From positions 55,797,702 to 55,861,701 of the forward strand of contig OZ020307.1 in the NCBI GenBank assembly GCA_963971305.1: a DNA stretch of 64,000 nt. Reading direction: 5' to 3'. The notes under the pieces were generated by a model. That model saw nothing but the letters and a program-made list of their open reading frames with translations. It had not been told where the DNA came from and did not search any database. Position numbers and translations under genes: made by a program. Origin of the DNA: Arcuatula senhousia. Its lineage: Eukaryota > Mollusca > Bivalvia > Mytilida > Mytilidae. Position 1 is the first letter of the stretch. Each line of letters opens with the position of its first letter. This document shows, in pieces, positions 21,111-32,300 of this stretch.

Positions 21111-22465
21111 ATGTCCCCGAACACGAAGTGTCGGGGACATATTGTTTTTGCTCGGTTTCTTATTATTATTTTTTTTTATTATTATTATTCTTAGTATTCT
21201 TTAGTGTGAACTTGTCCGCTCGATTTAAAGAACATCTTTAAAGGTAGGAAGCTGAAACTTCATATATCAAGAGTATGGAGTGTGAAATTGTGTAATCAGA
21301 TTTTTTCGTCAAAATCAAGCGACCCCTTATAGGGTAAAAAGGGGCCTGAAAATGGCTCCTCAAAATCAAAAATGAATTTTTACTGGCATTTCCAAACCAG
21401 CTGGATTAGGAAAAATTCCTTTCAGTATGTAGTAGGTATATATAAGAGGTATCATACAAAAAAAAATTTTGAAAATCGGACTTACCGTTTTCAAAATATT
21501 TGCAAAAAATCAAAAAAAGGGGAGATAATTGAATACCACATTATTCGAAATTATATCAAATCTTAAGTATTTCTAGGTAAACTTCTATATATTAAGTATC
21601 GCTGAAGACTTTTATACAGGTATTGGTGTAGAAGGCTATAGTGATATGCCAAGATGATTTCTTGGTCTCGAAAAACTTTGGTCGGTCATTTTCAAAATGG
21701 CCGACCGTTTCCCGCCAAAATTGAAACTTGTTCCGAATTTGATGAAAATTGGATTTTAAGGTAATAGTGATATGCCGAGTTCATTTTTGGTTTCGAAATT
21801 TTTTTATCGATCGCCATCTTCAAAATGGCCGCCACTTCCAGTAAAAATTCAACTTGCTCAGATTTAAACGAAAATTGATATCGATGGGTTTTAAAGGATG
21901 CCGAATTGAAGTGCGTTGTCAAAAATGTCGAAAAATTCAAAATGGCCGCCACTTCCGGTAAAAATTCAACTTGCTCAGATTTTAACGAAAATTGATATCT
22001 AGGAGTTTAATAGCAGGGCGAATTTATGTGCGTTGTTGAAAATGTCGAAAAATTCAAAATGGCCGCCACTTCCGGTAAAAATTCAACTTGCTCAGATTTT
22101 AACGAAAATTGATATCTAGGGGTTTAATAGCATGGCGAATTTATGTGCGTTGTTGAAAATGTCGAAAAATTCAAAATGGCCGCCACTTCCGGTAAAAATT
22201 CAACTTGCTCAGATTTTAACGAAAATTGATATCTAGGGGTTTTAAAGCATGGCGAATTTTTGTGCATGTTCGAAAATGTCAAAAAATTCAAAATGGCCGC
22301 CACTGCCAGTAAAATTTTAACTTATTCCGATTTGAACGAAAATTGATATCTAAGCATTATAATTGATGGCGAACAGAAAATTTTTATCAACTATGCCAGA
22401 TATAAAGAAAGAGGGGTACGTGAGGGGACATTTGTGACTCGCTTTGCGATCACAATTATACCTAG
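21111..22465 (+). mobile_element. Helentron-like module 12, divergent core
   Basis: It has its own 5' hairpin (21111-21140, same as the 5675 type), a diverged 5' block (GTGAACTTGTCCGCTCG), one E2F-type unit near 21705, then a different 117-bp satellite. The 3' end reads CAATTATACCTAG|TT. Confidence 0.74.
21820..22345 (+). repeat. 117-bp satellite with an ETS-type motif
   Basis: Units repeat every 117 bp (AAAATGGCCGCC at about 21938, 22055, 22172 and 22289). Where the other modules have TTTCCCGCCAAAA, three of these units read CACTTCCGGT, the reverse complement of the ETS consensus ACCGGAAGTG; the outermost units are degenerate there. Confidence 0.85.
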
Positions 22466-22479
22466 TTATTATTATTATT

Positions 22480-23538
22480 ATTTTTCTCGGTATTCTGGAC
22501 CGTGAACTTGTCCACCTCATTTTTTTCGACATCTTTTAAGGTAGGAAGCTGAATCTTCATAAATCAAGAGTATGGAATGGGAGATTGTGCTTTTTGTATT
22601 TTTCGTCGAAATCGAACGACCCCTTATAGGTCAAAAAAGGGCCTCAAAATGGCTCCTCGAAACCGAAGTTGAATTTTTACCTGGCATTTCTGATCCGGCA
22701 GGGGTAGGAAAAATTCCTTTATGGGGTAAGTGTAGACTTTTAATACCTTTCATTTAAAAAAAGAATTTTGAAAATCGGACTTACGGTTCTCGAAATTTTG
22801 CAAAAAATCGAAATTTAATTTTTTTGTCATATTGAGTTATCTTTCTTTGTACTTTGTATTGTGTAATAGTAATGTAAAAATTCTCAACTTTGTTATTTCT
22901 TATTGAAAATTGGTTTACAAGGTAATAGTGGTATGCCGAGTTCATTTTTGGTATCGAAAATTTTTTTTGGCGGCAATTTTCAAAATGGCGGCTAAAATTT
23001 CCCGCCAAAATTTAAACTTGCTCCGATTTTGATGAAAATTGGTACATAAGGTAATAGTGGTATGGCGAGATGATTTTTGACATCAAAATTTTTCTATCGT
23101 CGGCCATTTTCAAAATGGCCGCCTTTTCCCGCCAAAATTAAAGTTACTCCGAATTTGACGAAAATTGGTATATAAAGTAATAGTGGTATGGCGAGTTGAT
23201 TTTTGACATCGAAATTTTTATTTCGTCGGACATTTTCAAAATGGCCGCCGTTTCCCGCTAAACTTTATATAACTTTATATAAAAGTCAAAGTTACTACGA
23301 TTTTACTGAAAATTGGTATATAAGGTTATTGTGGTATGGCGAGTTTATTTTTGACATCAAATTTTTTTTATCGTTGGCCATTTTCAAAATGGCCGCCGTT
23401 TCCCGCCAAAATTAAACTTATTCCGATCTTGATGAAAATTGGTATATTAGGTATTCTCAAATGCCCAAACACATTTGACAAAGAGGGGTACGTGAGGGGA
23501 CATGTATGTGACTCGCTTGCGATCACAATTAGAACTAG
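22480..23538 (+). mobile_element. Helentron-like module 13, right edge of the array
   Basis: 5' block, four satellite units (one disrupted near 23255 by a short AT-rich insertion) and a CTAG end at 23535-23538 that abuts TT and then unique sequence. The 3' junction is of the module 1/5 type. Confidence 0.76.
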
Positions 23539-25182
23539 TTATATTGAAGTTGTTTTATATGTCACCATTTTGTAGATGCTTTTTATTTTGTTAAGTTGTA
23601 TATTTGATTGCAGAAAAGTACATTTATTTAACCATATGAATTTTGATAAAATTATTTTACCAGACTTTCTCTAAAGCATATGTGCGTCAGAAGTTATAAA
23701 TCGTTTGGCTTAATTTTTTTCTTTATAATTCTACTACTTAGTGACCAATAGAACAAAACTTAATTGCTCATCGAAACCGAAGTTCAGATAAAAAAACAGA
23801 GAGCAATAATTGCAATCCTAATAGAAACAGATTAATCACGAACCATTTTTTATTTGTTTCTATTTATAGGTTCATGATATTTTAATCAGACCAACAGACC
23901 AAATTAACTGATATTACCCACAATTTTATGGAAATATTAATATGAAAATATTAATATTACTAAGGACATGCTTACTATGAGTAGATTGGATTGTTTTGAT
24001 TACCAGATGCATAAAAACAGCGACTTGAACATATTTATGAGACGCCTACACATCATATTACATCTACTGTTTTTTACTTCTATGTTTTATATGTTTTTTA
24101 GACAATTACATGTAGTTGTTTACCTTTACTATTCTAATTTTGTACTTCTTATCATTATTACTTTTTTTTGCTTTCTTGTGCATTTTTGATAGTATAACTT
24201 TATATAAAAAAGTTTGGTCTGATAACTACTTCAAGCCTTTCATCATCGCTCCATTCAATTTTATGATTTCGACGATATTCTTTTTAGATCCCATCCCCCT
24301 TTTTTTGATTTATGTTAAATTGTTGTAGAATTGAAAATGAGGAGTGTTTAGAAATCCCAGATAAAGTGTAGGAGTAACTACCTTGTAGGTATAATACATT
24401 TTTATACATCTACATGCATATCAGTGTTCTTTATATAAAATATATAAAGTTTACATGTAAAACATCTTTAATTTTAATTATCCAGGTTTTCCAGTTTTGG
24501 GTCCAATTCGCTGTTTTTCCTCTATTGATAATTAATATTTAACAATGCACAAAACAAAACACCAACAAGAAACATTAAAAGCTATGAATGTTAAATTCAA
24601 CAAAAGAGAAGCTAAGACATAAACAGACATAAACGATGGTTTTTGATCATTACAGACAGCAAGGAAAGACGCATCAACGCTAGCTTCTTTTACATGTACT
24701 CAAATATATAAGTTTAAAGAATTGCAGTAAAGATGCACCTTACCAAACAGGGAAATGGAAATTTAAAAGTATCTTTTCAAACTGTTTCAAATATAAGATG
24801 AAAAGGATTTGTGATTAAGATTCGTCTAGACTATTATTAAAAATGTATATTTATAATCTTATCTCCTTCTTATTTTCAAAAAAATTATACAAAAGCGCTC
24901 TAAAATCAATTTAAGCGTTATGCACTTTAAATTCATGTATCTTTCAGAAATTCCAAGCACAAGGTTGAAAGTGGTAGTAAATCCATTTACTACTTTATTG
25001 CTTGGTCGTGACATGTTTCTATGAAATGGATAATCAGGAAATGCAACGAATTTCATTGGCTGAAACTACTTCCTGTATTAAATTGAGGTCAAAATTGTTG
25101 AAGCAGTGAATACTTTTGAACTTAGATTGTGTTTTTTTTTTATATAAAAAACACTGGCATGAACAACATAAAGAAAATTACA

Positions 25183-25250
25183 AAATCAGAAATGATTAAA
25201 CAACTTTTTCGATAAGGAAATCAGAAATGATTAAACAACTTTTTCGATAA
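25183..25250 (+). repeat. Direct duplication of about 34 bp
   Basis: AAATCAGAAATGATTAAAC through TTTCGATAAGG occurs twice in tandem. Confidence 0.85.
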
Positions 25251-25621
25251 GGGACTAAATTTATAAAACTCTTAAAAAAATGATCGTATAAAGCGTTTTT
25301 GCATCGAATGAAACGCGTTTCGTATATCAAAAATTATTTGAAATAAGAAACTCAAATGTGTCTGGAGTATGATTTTATTATTATATACACTTGCTTATAA
25401 AAGCAATTTTATTTGTTTATATAAACTATTTGACTTTTTACTATCTATAAACGCAATAGTTCTACAATGTATTTTTTTTTCATAATACAAAGTAAACTAG
25501 TATTTCCTCTATGTATGATCATGTATTCTATACTTGTAATTTTGTGAACTAAATTTGTATGCACCATAATTTTTGTACTACAGGTCTTAACCAATTATTG
25601 TAATTGCGTTTGAACCAATAA

Positions 25622-25735
25622 AATATTATTATTATTATTATTATTATATAAAATATTATTATTATTACATGTATTATATAAAATATTATTATTATTATTA
25701 TATAAAATATTATTATTATTATTATTATATTCAGG
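25622..25735 (+). repeat. (ATT)n microsatellite with TATAAAAT interruptions
   Basis: ATT runs are broken by TATAAAATATT at fairly regular spacing. Confidence 0.9.
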
Positions 25736-26281
25736 TTGAAGACTCATCAGAGGTGCTCTATCAAATAAAATCAAATGTCAAACCCTATATATGAATAAAA
25801 AGACCATAGGACAAAAAAAACCAAAATAAAATAATAATGAAAATACTTCAATGAGCTCATTAATTTATTTTCGTTAGTTTTATTTCTGCATCATCATGTT
25901 GTTTTGAGGAATAAAAGAAAAAGCAACATTGAACCCCTTGAAGCAAGACAAATGATATCTACTCTAACAAAATACAATAAACAGGTAGTAAATCGTTCAG
26001 GTTTTCAGTGCAAAAACTAATGATGCCCACTGTCTAAAGTATAACGAATAACAGGATCTCATTTTAAAAAAATCTAAATCAAAATGCTCAGCGATTTGAA
26101 TATTAGATTCAAAAGAAGCCTACATTTTAAGTGCTTTTGTATTTTTTCTCCATCTTATTTGATTATTTTGTATGTCTTTTATATTCGTTAAACAACGGTT
26201 AAGGCGTCGTAACTCCAGACTTTTACCCTAAAGAGTTCGAAAGAACTATTAGCTCAAAATAAGTTTCATTTCGCAACAGCA

Positions 26282-27110
26282 TCAAAACATTCGATTTTTC
26301 CGTTCTTTACACTTCTATTCCGCAAGAACTACTCGAATCACGATTGGCACAGCTGGTTAAACGCAGCTTTTTCAAAAGAATGGGAAACGCAGGTACAAAT
26401 AGCTGGTAGTCGATTACTAAGACTTACTTTGTCAAAAGACCAAATAATTGACATGCTCAATTTTCTAATCGACAACATATTTGTTCAGTTTGGTAGGCGT
26501 ATTTTTAAGCAAACAATAGGGATTCTAAACGGCACTACTTGTGCTTTTTTGCTTGCTGATTTGTTTCTTCAATAATATGAAGAAGACTTACAATCTCTTC
26601 TAGACAACAAAGATCATAGACAAGCTCTCTCTTTTAAGCTCACGTTCCGTTATATTGATGATGTCCTTTCACTAAACAATTTGCGATTTGGTGACTTTCT
26701 ACATCTCGTATATCCTCAGAAACTTCTGATAAAGGACACAACGGATTCTAGGAAATCTACTTCATATTTAAATCGAAATTGACTCTCAAGGAAGACTTTC
26801 AACAAAGCTTTATGACAAGCATGGTGACTTCAACTTTCCAATTATCAACTTTCCCTTCTTGTGTAGCTCCACCTATGGAGCTTACGTATCACAACTGATT
26901 CGTTACTCCAGAGCTTGCGGTAATTACATCGATTTCCTCGGCAGAGGGTCACGTTTAACAAAAAAATGTTATCACAAGGTTATGTTGTTCCTCGGTTGCT
27001 GTCATCGATCAAGAAATTTTACTGTAGACATTATGCACTCATAGACAAATATGGGATTTCCATCTCTCAGACGAGTGCAGATGTTGGTTTATCATGGGAT
27101 TTTGTTTTGT
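26282..27110 (+). pseudogene. Decayed Penelope-like reverse transcriptase
   Basis: The sequence begins with codons for KTFDFSVLYTSIPQELLES, the motif A region. It loses frame within about 35 codons and passes through a degraded motif B (GILNGTTCAFLLADLFLQ, then TAA). It regains FRYIDDVLSLNNLRFGDF (motif C, near 26650-26700) and the downstream YDKHGDFNFPIINFP and YGAYVSQLIRYSRACG blocks in shifted frames. Substitutions at the normally invariant PMGTN, several stops and at least two frameshifts make it inactive. It belongs to the same broad family as the copies at 12.8 and 16.7 kb but is much older and not their direct source. Open frames at 26966-27475 are by-products of its C-terminal part and 3' tail. 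Confidence 0.82.
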
Positions 27111-27674
27111 CTTCATTTACCGGATTTGACACACTGAATAGGAAATTTACAGCTCTACGGGTGTGCTATAGCACACAGGAACTGCTTACTCTTCCGAAGG
27201 ACCTGAGTTTCCGTGTTTTATATGTTGTCTGTTGTTTCGTACAATCCTTGTTTGTGTTTTCTGGTTTTGTCTCTTCCCTTTTGGAGTTTGACATTCGGAT
27301 GTCCCATTGGTACCTCTGCTTCTTTGAGATCGTCTCAGCAGGTGATAGTTTTCTTTTGCATATATATGTGTATCTGTTTCTTGCCGAATTTCTGTTTCAT
27401 GTTTTGTATTATTTCGTAAATTTCAAATGCGGGTATCTTATTAGAATCGGAGACTGTTACCCAATTCTGTTATAAATATTACATTCATTTGTTTTGTTTT
27501 CAGTGGTTCTCATTGTGTGTATGTCCTGCGTTTGGTGCTCCAAATTCCAAACTAAAGTATGCCTAGCAGGAAAAAAGAAAAGATATGGGAATCTACACAC
27601 GGCTCTTCTCAGGGATGGATAGTTAAAATGCCCCATTTACTGCACTTTATCTAAGAGGAGGTTTGGTGCCACAT

Positions 27675-27828
27675 AGGCGGATCCAGGGGGGGGGCTGGGG
27701 GGCCCGGGCCCCCCCTTTTGGCGGAAAAATTTGGTTGAATATATAGGAAATCATTGAAGCGTGACCAAAGCGGGCCCCCTCTTAGGCCAGTCAGTGGGCC
27801 CCTCTTTTCAGAATCTCTGGATCCGCCT
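27675..27828. mobile_element. MITE-like palindromic element inside the 3' tail of the RT relic
   Basis: It is bounded by AGGCGGATCCAG and CTGGATCCGCCT and contains G/C homopolymer runs and an internal GGGGCCC palindrome. It interrupts a stretch (GAGGTTTGG...TTTAACC) that is continuous after both intact RT copies (14397 and 18276), so the empty site is visible in this window. The flanks TGCCACA and TGTGGCA are also inverted to each other. Confidence 0.8.
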
Positions 27829-28104
27829 CTGTGGCATCAAACCCGGTTTAACCCTCCATTTCTGTACCAAACTAAGAACCATTGCAATCTTCAATTTTAT
27901 CCGGCTTGTCTTCCGCCTTGTTTTGTTTTTTATCGCATAGTTCGAGATCGATCCTCCGATTTCAATAATCTCGTTATTACTATGAGAGCTATATTCATTA
28001 TCTTCAAAAAAAGACATTGGCAATGAAAGTGGAAAATCGGTTGTGGCACTTGATTTGATACTAATTATATTGTTACATACCATATAGCTTCTACGATCGA
28101 GTTG

Positions 28105-28185
28105 ATTATGGAATTTCTAACATCAAGGGAAATAATTTGATTATTTCAATGGCGAGCCTTGTCGAGATGTTAGAAATTCCATAAT
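28105..28185. repeat. Short foldback repeat, 20-bp arms
   Basis: ATTATGGAATTTCTAACATC at 28105-28124 is exactly inverted at 28166-28185, with a 41-bp loop. Confidence 0.9.
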
Positions 28186-28499
28186 CTCCGATAATTAAAT
28201 TGTTGATTTTTTCCTCTACTGTCTACAGGTAAAATAAATCTAGATTGACAATCAATTGCACTTGCAAATAGGCTGAGAAAAACATTTTCTTTTGAGGTGA
28301 GATTTTTTTTCCGAAATTGGTTAAGAGGTTGATAAATTTGATGAAAATAAGAGAAAATTAAATTAGGGAATCAGAGGCCTAGTATTTGAGTCACGTGGAA
28401 CATTTTTGACTGTAGTGAAGATTAACAAACAATAGCTATATATGCATTTCCAGAAATCGCTATATCAAATCAAGATACAACTTGCTGAAGTGGTAGGGA

Positions 28500-28676
28500 G
28501 TCTTCCATTGGCGTGCAATTAACTTTTAAAAAAATCAAGATGACAGCCAGTTCACCACACTCTCCCCCCCCCCAAAATGAAACTTTGTCCGATTTCAATT
28601 GATTTCTGGGTACTGATTAAAATAGAAAACTATTTTGGGCGACTTATGTGTTGGCATCCCAACACAATTATATCTA
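28500..28676 (+). mobile_element. 3' end of a further Helentron-like element
   Basis: GGGCGAC, a palindrome (GTGTTGG-CAT-CCCAACAC, 28648-28665) and TATCTAG (ending 28676) abut TT. The palindrome resembles that of modules 7 and 8. What follows (TTCTTTTTCTTTTATTCAAACG) looks like the start of another body. The left limit is approximate. Confidence 0.55.
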
Positions 28677-29335
28677 GTTCTTTTTCTTTTATTCAAACGA
28701 ACTTGGCACTGGCCATAACTTTTTGTTTGTCTTTTGATATGGGCCTTAGATATTTGGTATGTAGGTAAGTCACTACATGTATGAGATGATATGTTATGTA
28801 CCAACATGGTTTAACCTTGACGGTTTTTTTTTTTTTACAAAGGTCATAGATTATTGGTATGCACATAGAATTTACAATATTTATATGAAGGGAGACACTC
28901 AGATTTAGAAAATTTTCCTTACAAAAATAACCATTTAATCGCTAGTATCAGCCAATATCATATATGCTTCGAATAACCAGGATATATAAAAGCCTCATTT
29001 AAAGTCTATAAGGGTTAATAATATAATTTTGCTAGTCTTTAATGACTTTGCAAAGCGGGTAATTTGTTGTTGTGTTTTCTTCATGCGAAGATGAAAGGAA
29101 AACATTAATTACAAGCATCATAAAATCGGTAAAATGGCAATTTCTTTAGATTATAATACATCACTTACACCTGAAAATAATTAATGTATATATTTCATAA
29201 AAAAAAACATCCGTTGTCCAATCACTTAATTCTGCACGGAAAGAGAGGGGTATCTTAATACTTCGTGTTCCTCGGTTCTATGAAAAAAACATCAGTGTTT
29301 GCCATTGCACTATACCTAATAACAAATAAACAAAA
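28677..29335 (+). other. Upstream region of C1q-like gene A
   Basis: Colinear with the upstream regions of genes B and C. A block GGGAATCAGAGG near 28367 recurs as GGAATCAGAGG near 38600 and GGAATCTGAGG near 43329. A proximal block TTCTGCACGG lies at 29230 and also at about 39288; gene C has only a degraded version. Promoter function is inference. Confidence 0.5.
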
Positions 29336-32300
29336 ATGTATACCATCGCTAAAAATACGACATCAGTTTGGTGTCTACTTGCTTTGTGGTTTGCCGTTAA
29401 CGGAGATAAAAACTGTGAAAATACGAAATGCTTAAAAAGAAAGCTGCCTTTATTGGACAATCTGAAGGCACCCTTAATGGCCGAAATTGATGTAAGATCA
29501 CTGAACAGTGAGATTGGAAAGTACATTGATGACGTAATTGAAGATAAGATTAATGAAGTTGTGACTGAACAATCGAAAAAAGTTGAACGGACTCTAAATG
29601 ATTTAAAAGCTACGGTTATACAAGCAGCGGCCACAGAAGTAACACAGAAGTTATCGGGGTTTCGGAATAACTTGGAAAATTTGGAGTTGAAAGTTGAAAA
29701 GTCTGATGCAAAAGGTATGTACATAATACATTATTTTCAATATTACAATGTAGTTGGATACTATTTTTCCTCTCCTATTGTGTATTGTTTGCACTTGCAT
29801 GGGTGCACTTCAAGCGCGGATCCAATGAAAGGCGTACCAGGCGTACGCCCCACCCCCCAAAGCTGACAAAAATATGCTTTTTGAACAAAATCCATATAAA
29901 AACACCAAAAAAAAAGTCCTATCGGCATTATATAAAACGCGTAAAAATATACTGGCCCAAAAAAGAAACGATACCAAAATAAAAATGTAAACCTTTCGAA
30001 ACAATAGATAACTGTCGCACAATATTTTACACATATCGAGGGAATAAAATATTGGACTACATCGGCAGAGAAAATGATGAATACAAACCAGGACAAATGG
30101 TGTAGGGCGCTTGCGAGTTTAGGTCTGTAGAAAATGAAAGTTGAAAATTTGGTAAAAATCGCTAACACATTGGTGTTGAAGGTTTAGTAGGGAGCTAAAA
30201 CTGATTGTCAGAGGTTTAAAACAAAAACGTTTTGCTGCAAAGACCTAGAAGATTACAACACAAGAGAAAAAAATAAAAAAAGTCATTTAACAAACCAGTA
30301 GTACCCGAAATTTCCTACTCTTCTGTTTATTGCACTTTTGGGGTAAAATTGAGTTTTTATGCACGTTATTTAAAATTTTAAAAATTTAACGTTACACAAT
30401 TAAATGGACATGTTTTGGATGATTTTGGCTACCAATCAATACAGGTTTTCATGGTTTGAACTTTCAAACAAAAATTGGTCAAAAATGGCATTTTTGCAAT
30501 AAAATATTTTAAAAGTTTTAAGGCATTCGGGAAAATTATTATCTTTCACCTTTCGTCATCCGTCATTTCAAGAATAAGTTTATGCCAAAATGTTTACTAT
30601 TTTCCCAGTAATCCAGTAATTCTATGGTGATTGTCATTTTTCCAAAAAAAAAATTAACAAATTTTAAAGACGTCTTATGACGTCATACTCGATTATTTTC
30701 CATAACTTTTTTCGTTTAAAGCATTGTTAAATTAATGTTTATACATGTATATTTTGTACATTATATTTCCTTTTCAGATATGAACTAAATTTTTAAAAGT
30801 AACATGGTATCGTTTCTTTTTTGGACTAGTATATTTTATTCTTGATACGTCACACTACAGATAGTTAATTGCACGAGTTCCCCGTGCAAAATTTTAAAAG
30901 CACTTTCGATGTAACTTTCAGTACGCTTGAAGGTGATTGAATATTTCTTTTATCACATAAACATTTTTGTCTGTTGTTTCTTTCAGTAAAATAAAACACT
31001 TACTGATTGGGTGTTCGGGAAATAGACAGATTATTTTCCCATGGAGACAAAAGTTTCACCTCGGCGAAAATAATCTACCTATTTCCCTTATACCCAGTCA
31101 ATAAGTATAAAATATTAACTTTGAGCATAAGAACTCTATTGTTCTCACGGTCATTTTTAGTTTAAATGCGACAACATGTTTTCTACCGATGTTTCTGCTT
31201 GTTTTCTACCGATGTCCTAGTTTTCTACCAATGTGATGATACAAAAACAAACCTGGCAGACGATTTTTTTCCCAAACAATGATACCCGGCTATTATGGCA
31301 CTTATAAACAAATCAGTTTAATTTACATTATTTTGTTTTAAGTATTTACATAAAATTACATTTAGTGTTTTGTTTATTTTTTCCAGCAAGAGACAATTTC
31401 CCTTTTTCAGATAATCATGAATATCTGTTTTAAATTACCATTCACTGGGCTGAAAATTATGCTCCATGTTCCAAATAGTCGGACATTTTTAAAGACATAT
31501 CACTTTTCATTACAAATGGCGTATTTTTGATTTTTCGATCATTTAAAAAAAAATATGGTCCTGGTTTTCTTAAGATGTGTCCTGACTTTCTACCGATGGT
31601 CCTGGCATTCTACCGATGTGATAATGTAATATATTACATGACATTTCATGACAAATTGTAAAATTGTATATTTTATTGAACACATAATATTGACGATAAA
31701 AAAAAGTAGAGGTTCATGAGCAAAAACTGTTTTGCGCACACCAAGAACACTTTTACAAAATTTAAATGAATGTGTAATTTCTCAAAAGCTGGCTTATCAG
31801 AAAATGATAGTATATCAACATATCTTCCACTTATATTAGATTTGTGAAGTGCTTTATAAATAATGGGAAATAATCCTCCATATACAAGATTTCACTGTTA
31901 TATCTAGAAATGCCGAGGCTGAGACATGAATTTCTCGGGCTGAAATTGATCTGTACATATACAACAGTATGGTACGCCATTTAAACCAAAAGCATGGTAA
32001 CTATAGGATACCTCAGATATCTTGGGGTTTACTGGCAGCTAGCTGGGGATTTTCAGAGCGAAACTCTTACTTACATCAGGTATTGAGAGTTATTTCATGT
32101 AACTGAGGGTTTCCTATCAGCTATCCCATGGATACCACAAAAACACCTGCTATTAAGAGTTAAATAATTTACTGGAAGCTGAGCTTTGTATTAGTTTTTT
32201 GAGGAATTGATAGTTTTCAGTTTTACATTGATAAATTCTGCTTTCAAAGAGTTAAATAGCATGAACTTACAATATCTGTGAGTGAGTGAGTGATTGAGTG

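Larger units (their letters stand above)
5675..23538 (+). mobile_element. 18-kb head-to-tail array of 13 Helentron-like modules
   Basis: Most modules start at (T)TTCTCGGTATTCTGG after a (TTA)n tract and end in a motif with GGGGACAT, a hairpin (arms TGTGA-TCGC and GCGA-TCACA) and AGAACTAG, followed by TT. The 5' terminal hairpin (arms ATGTCCCCGA / TCGGGGACAT) stands at the left edge of the array in eight copies and once at 21111. A 3' hairpin about 10 nt from a CTAG end, insertion between T and T, a 5' motif repeated inverted near the 3' end, a microsatellite and a tandem-repeat core are features of non-autonomous Helitron2/Helentron elements (HINE, and the bivalve pearl type). No RepHel ORF is present, so transposition would have to be in trans. 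The class assignment is inference from the ends. Confidence 0.7.
23539..26280. other. AT-rich region without a recognised gene
   Basis: ORFs at 23968-24328 are AT-driven and look like no protein I know. Visible structure is limited to a 34-bp direct duplication at about 25183-25250 and an (ATT)n tract at 25626-25733. Confidence 0.55.

Noticed and set aside
6515..23415. Numerous 60-110 codon ORFs such as those reading ISPYHYYLIYQFSSKSEQ
   Set aside because: Translations of the 120-bp satellite; unit-to-unit changes include frameshifts and there is no start or splice support.
23968..24328. Hydrophobic ORFs suggesting a small membrane protein
   Set aside because: Hydrophobicity comes from T-rich codons in AT-rich DNA; no supporting context.
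29278..29724. - strand ORFs opposite the C1q exon 1 sequences (also 39678-40169 and 44073-44471)
   Set aside because: Shadows of the coiled-coil exons on the opposite strand.
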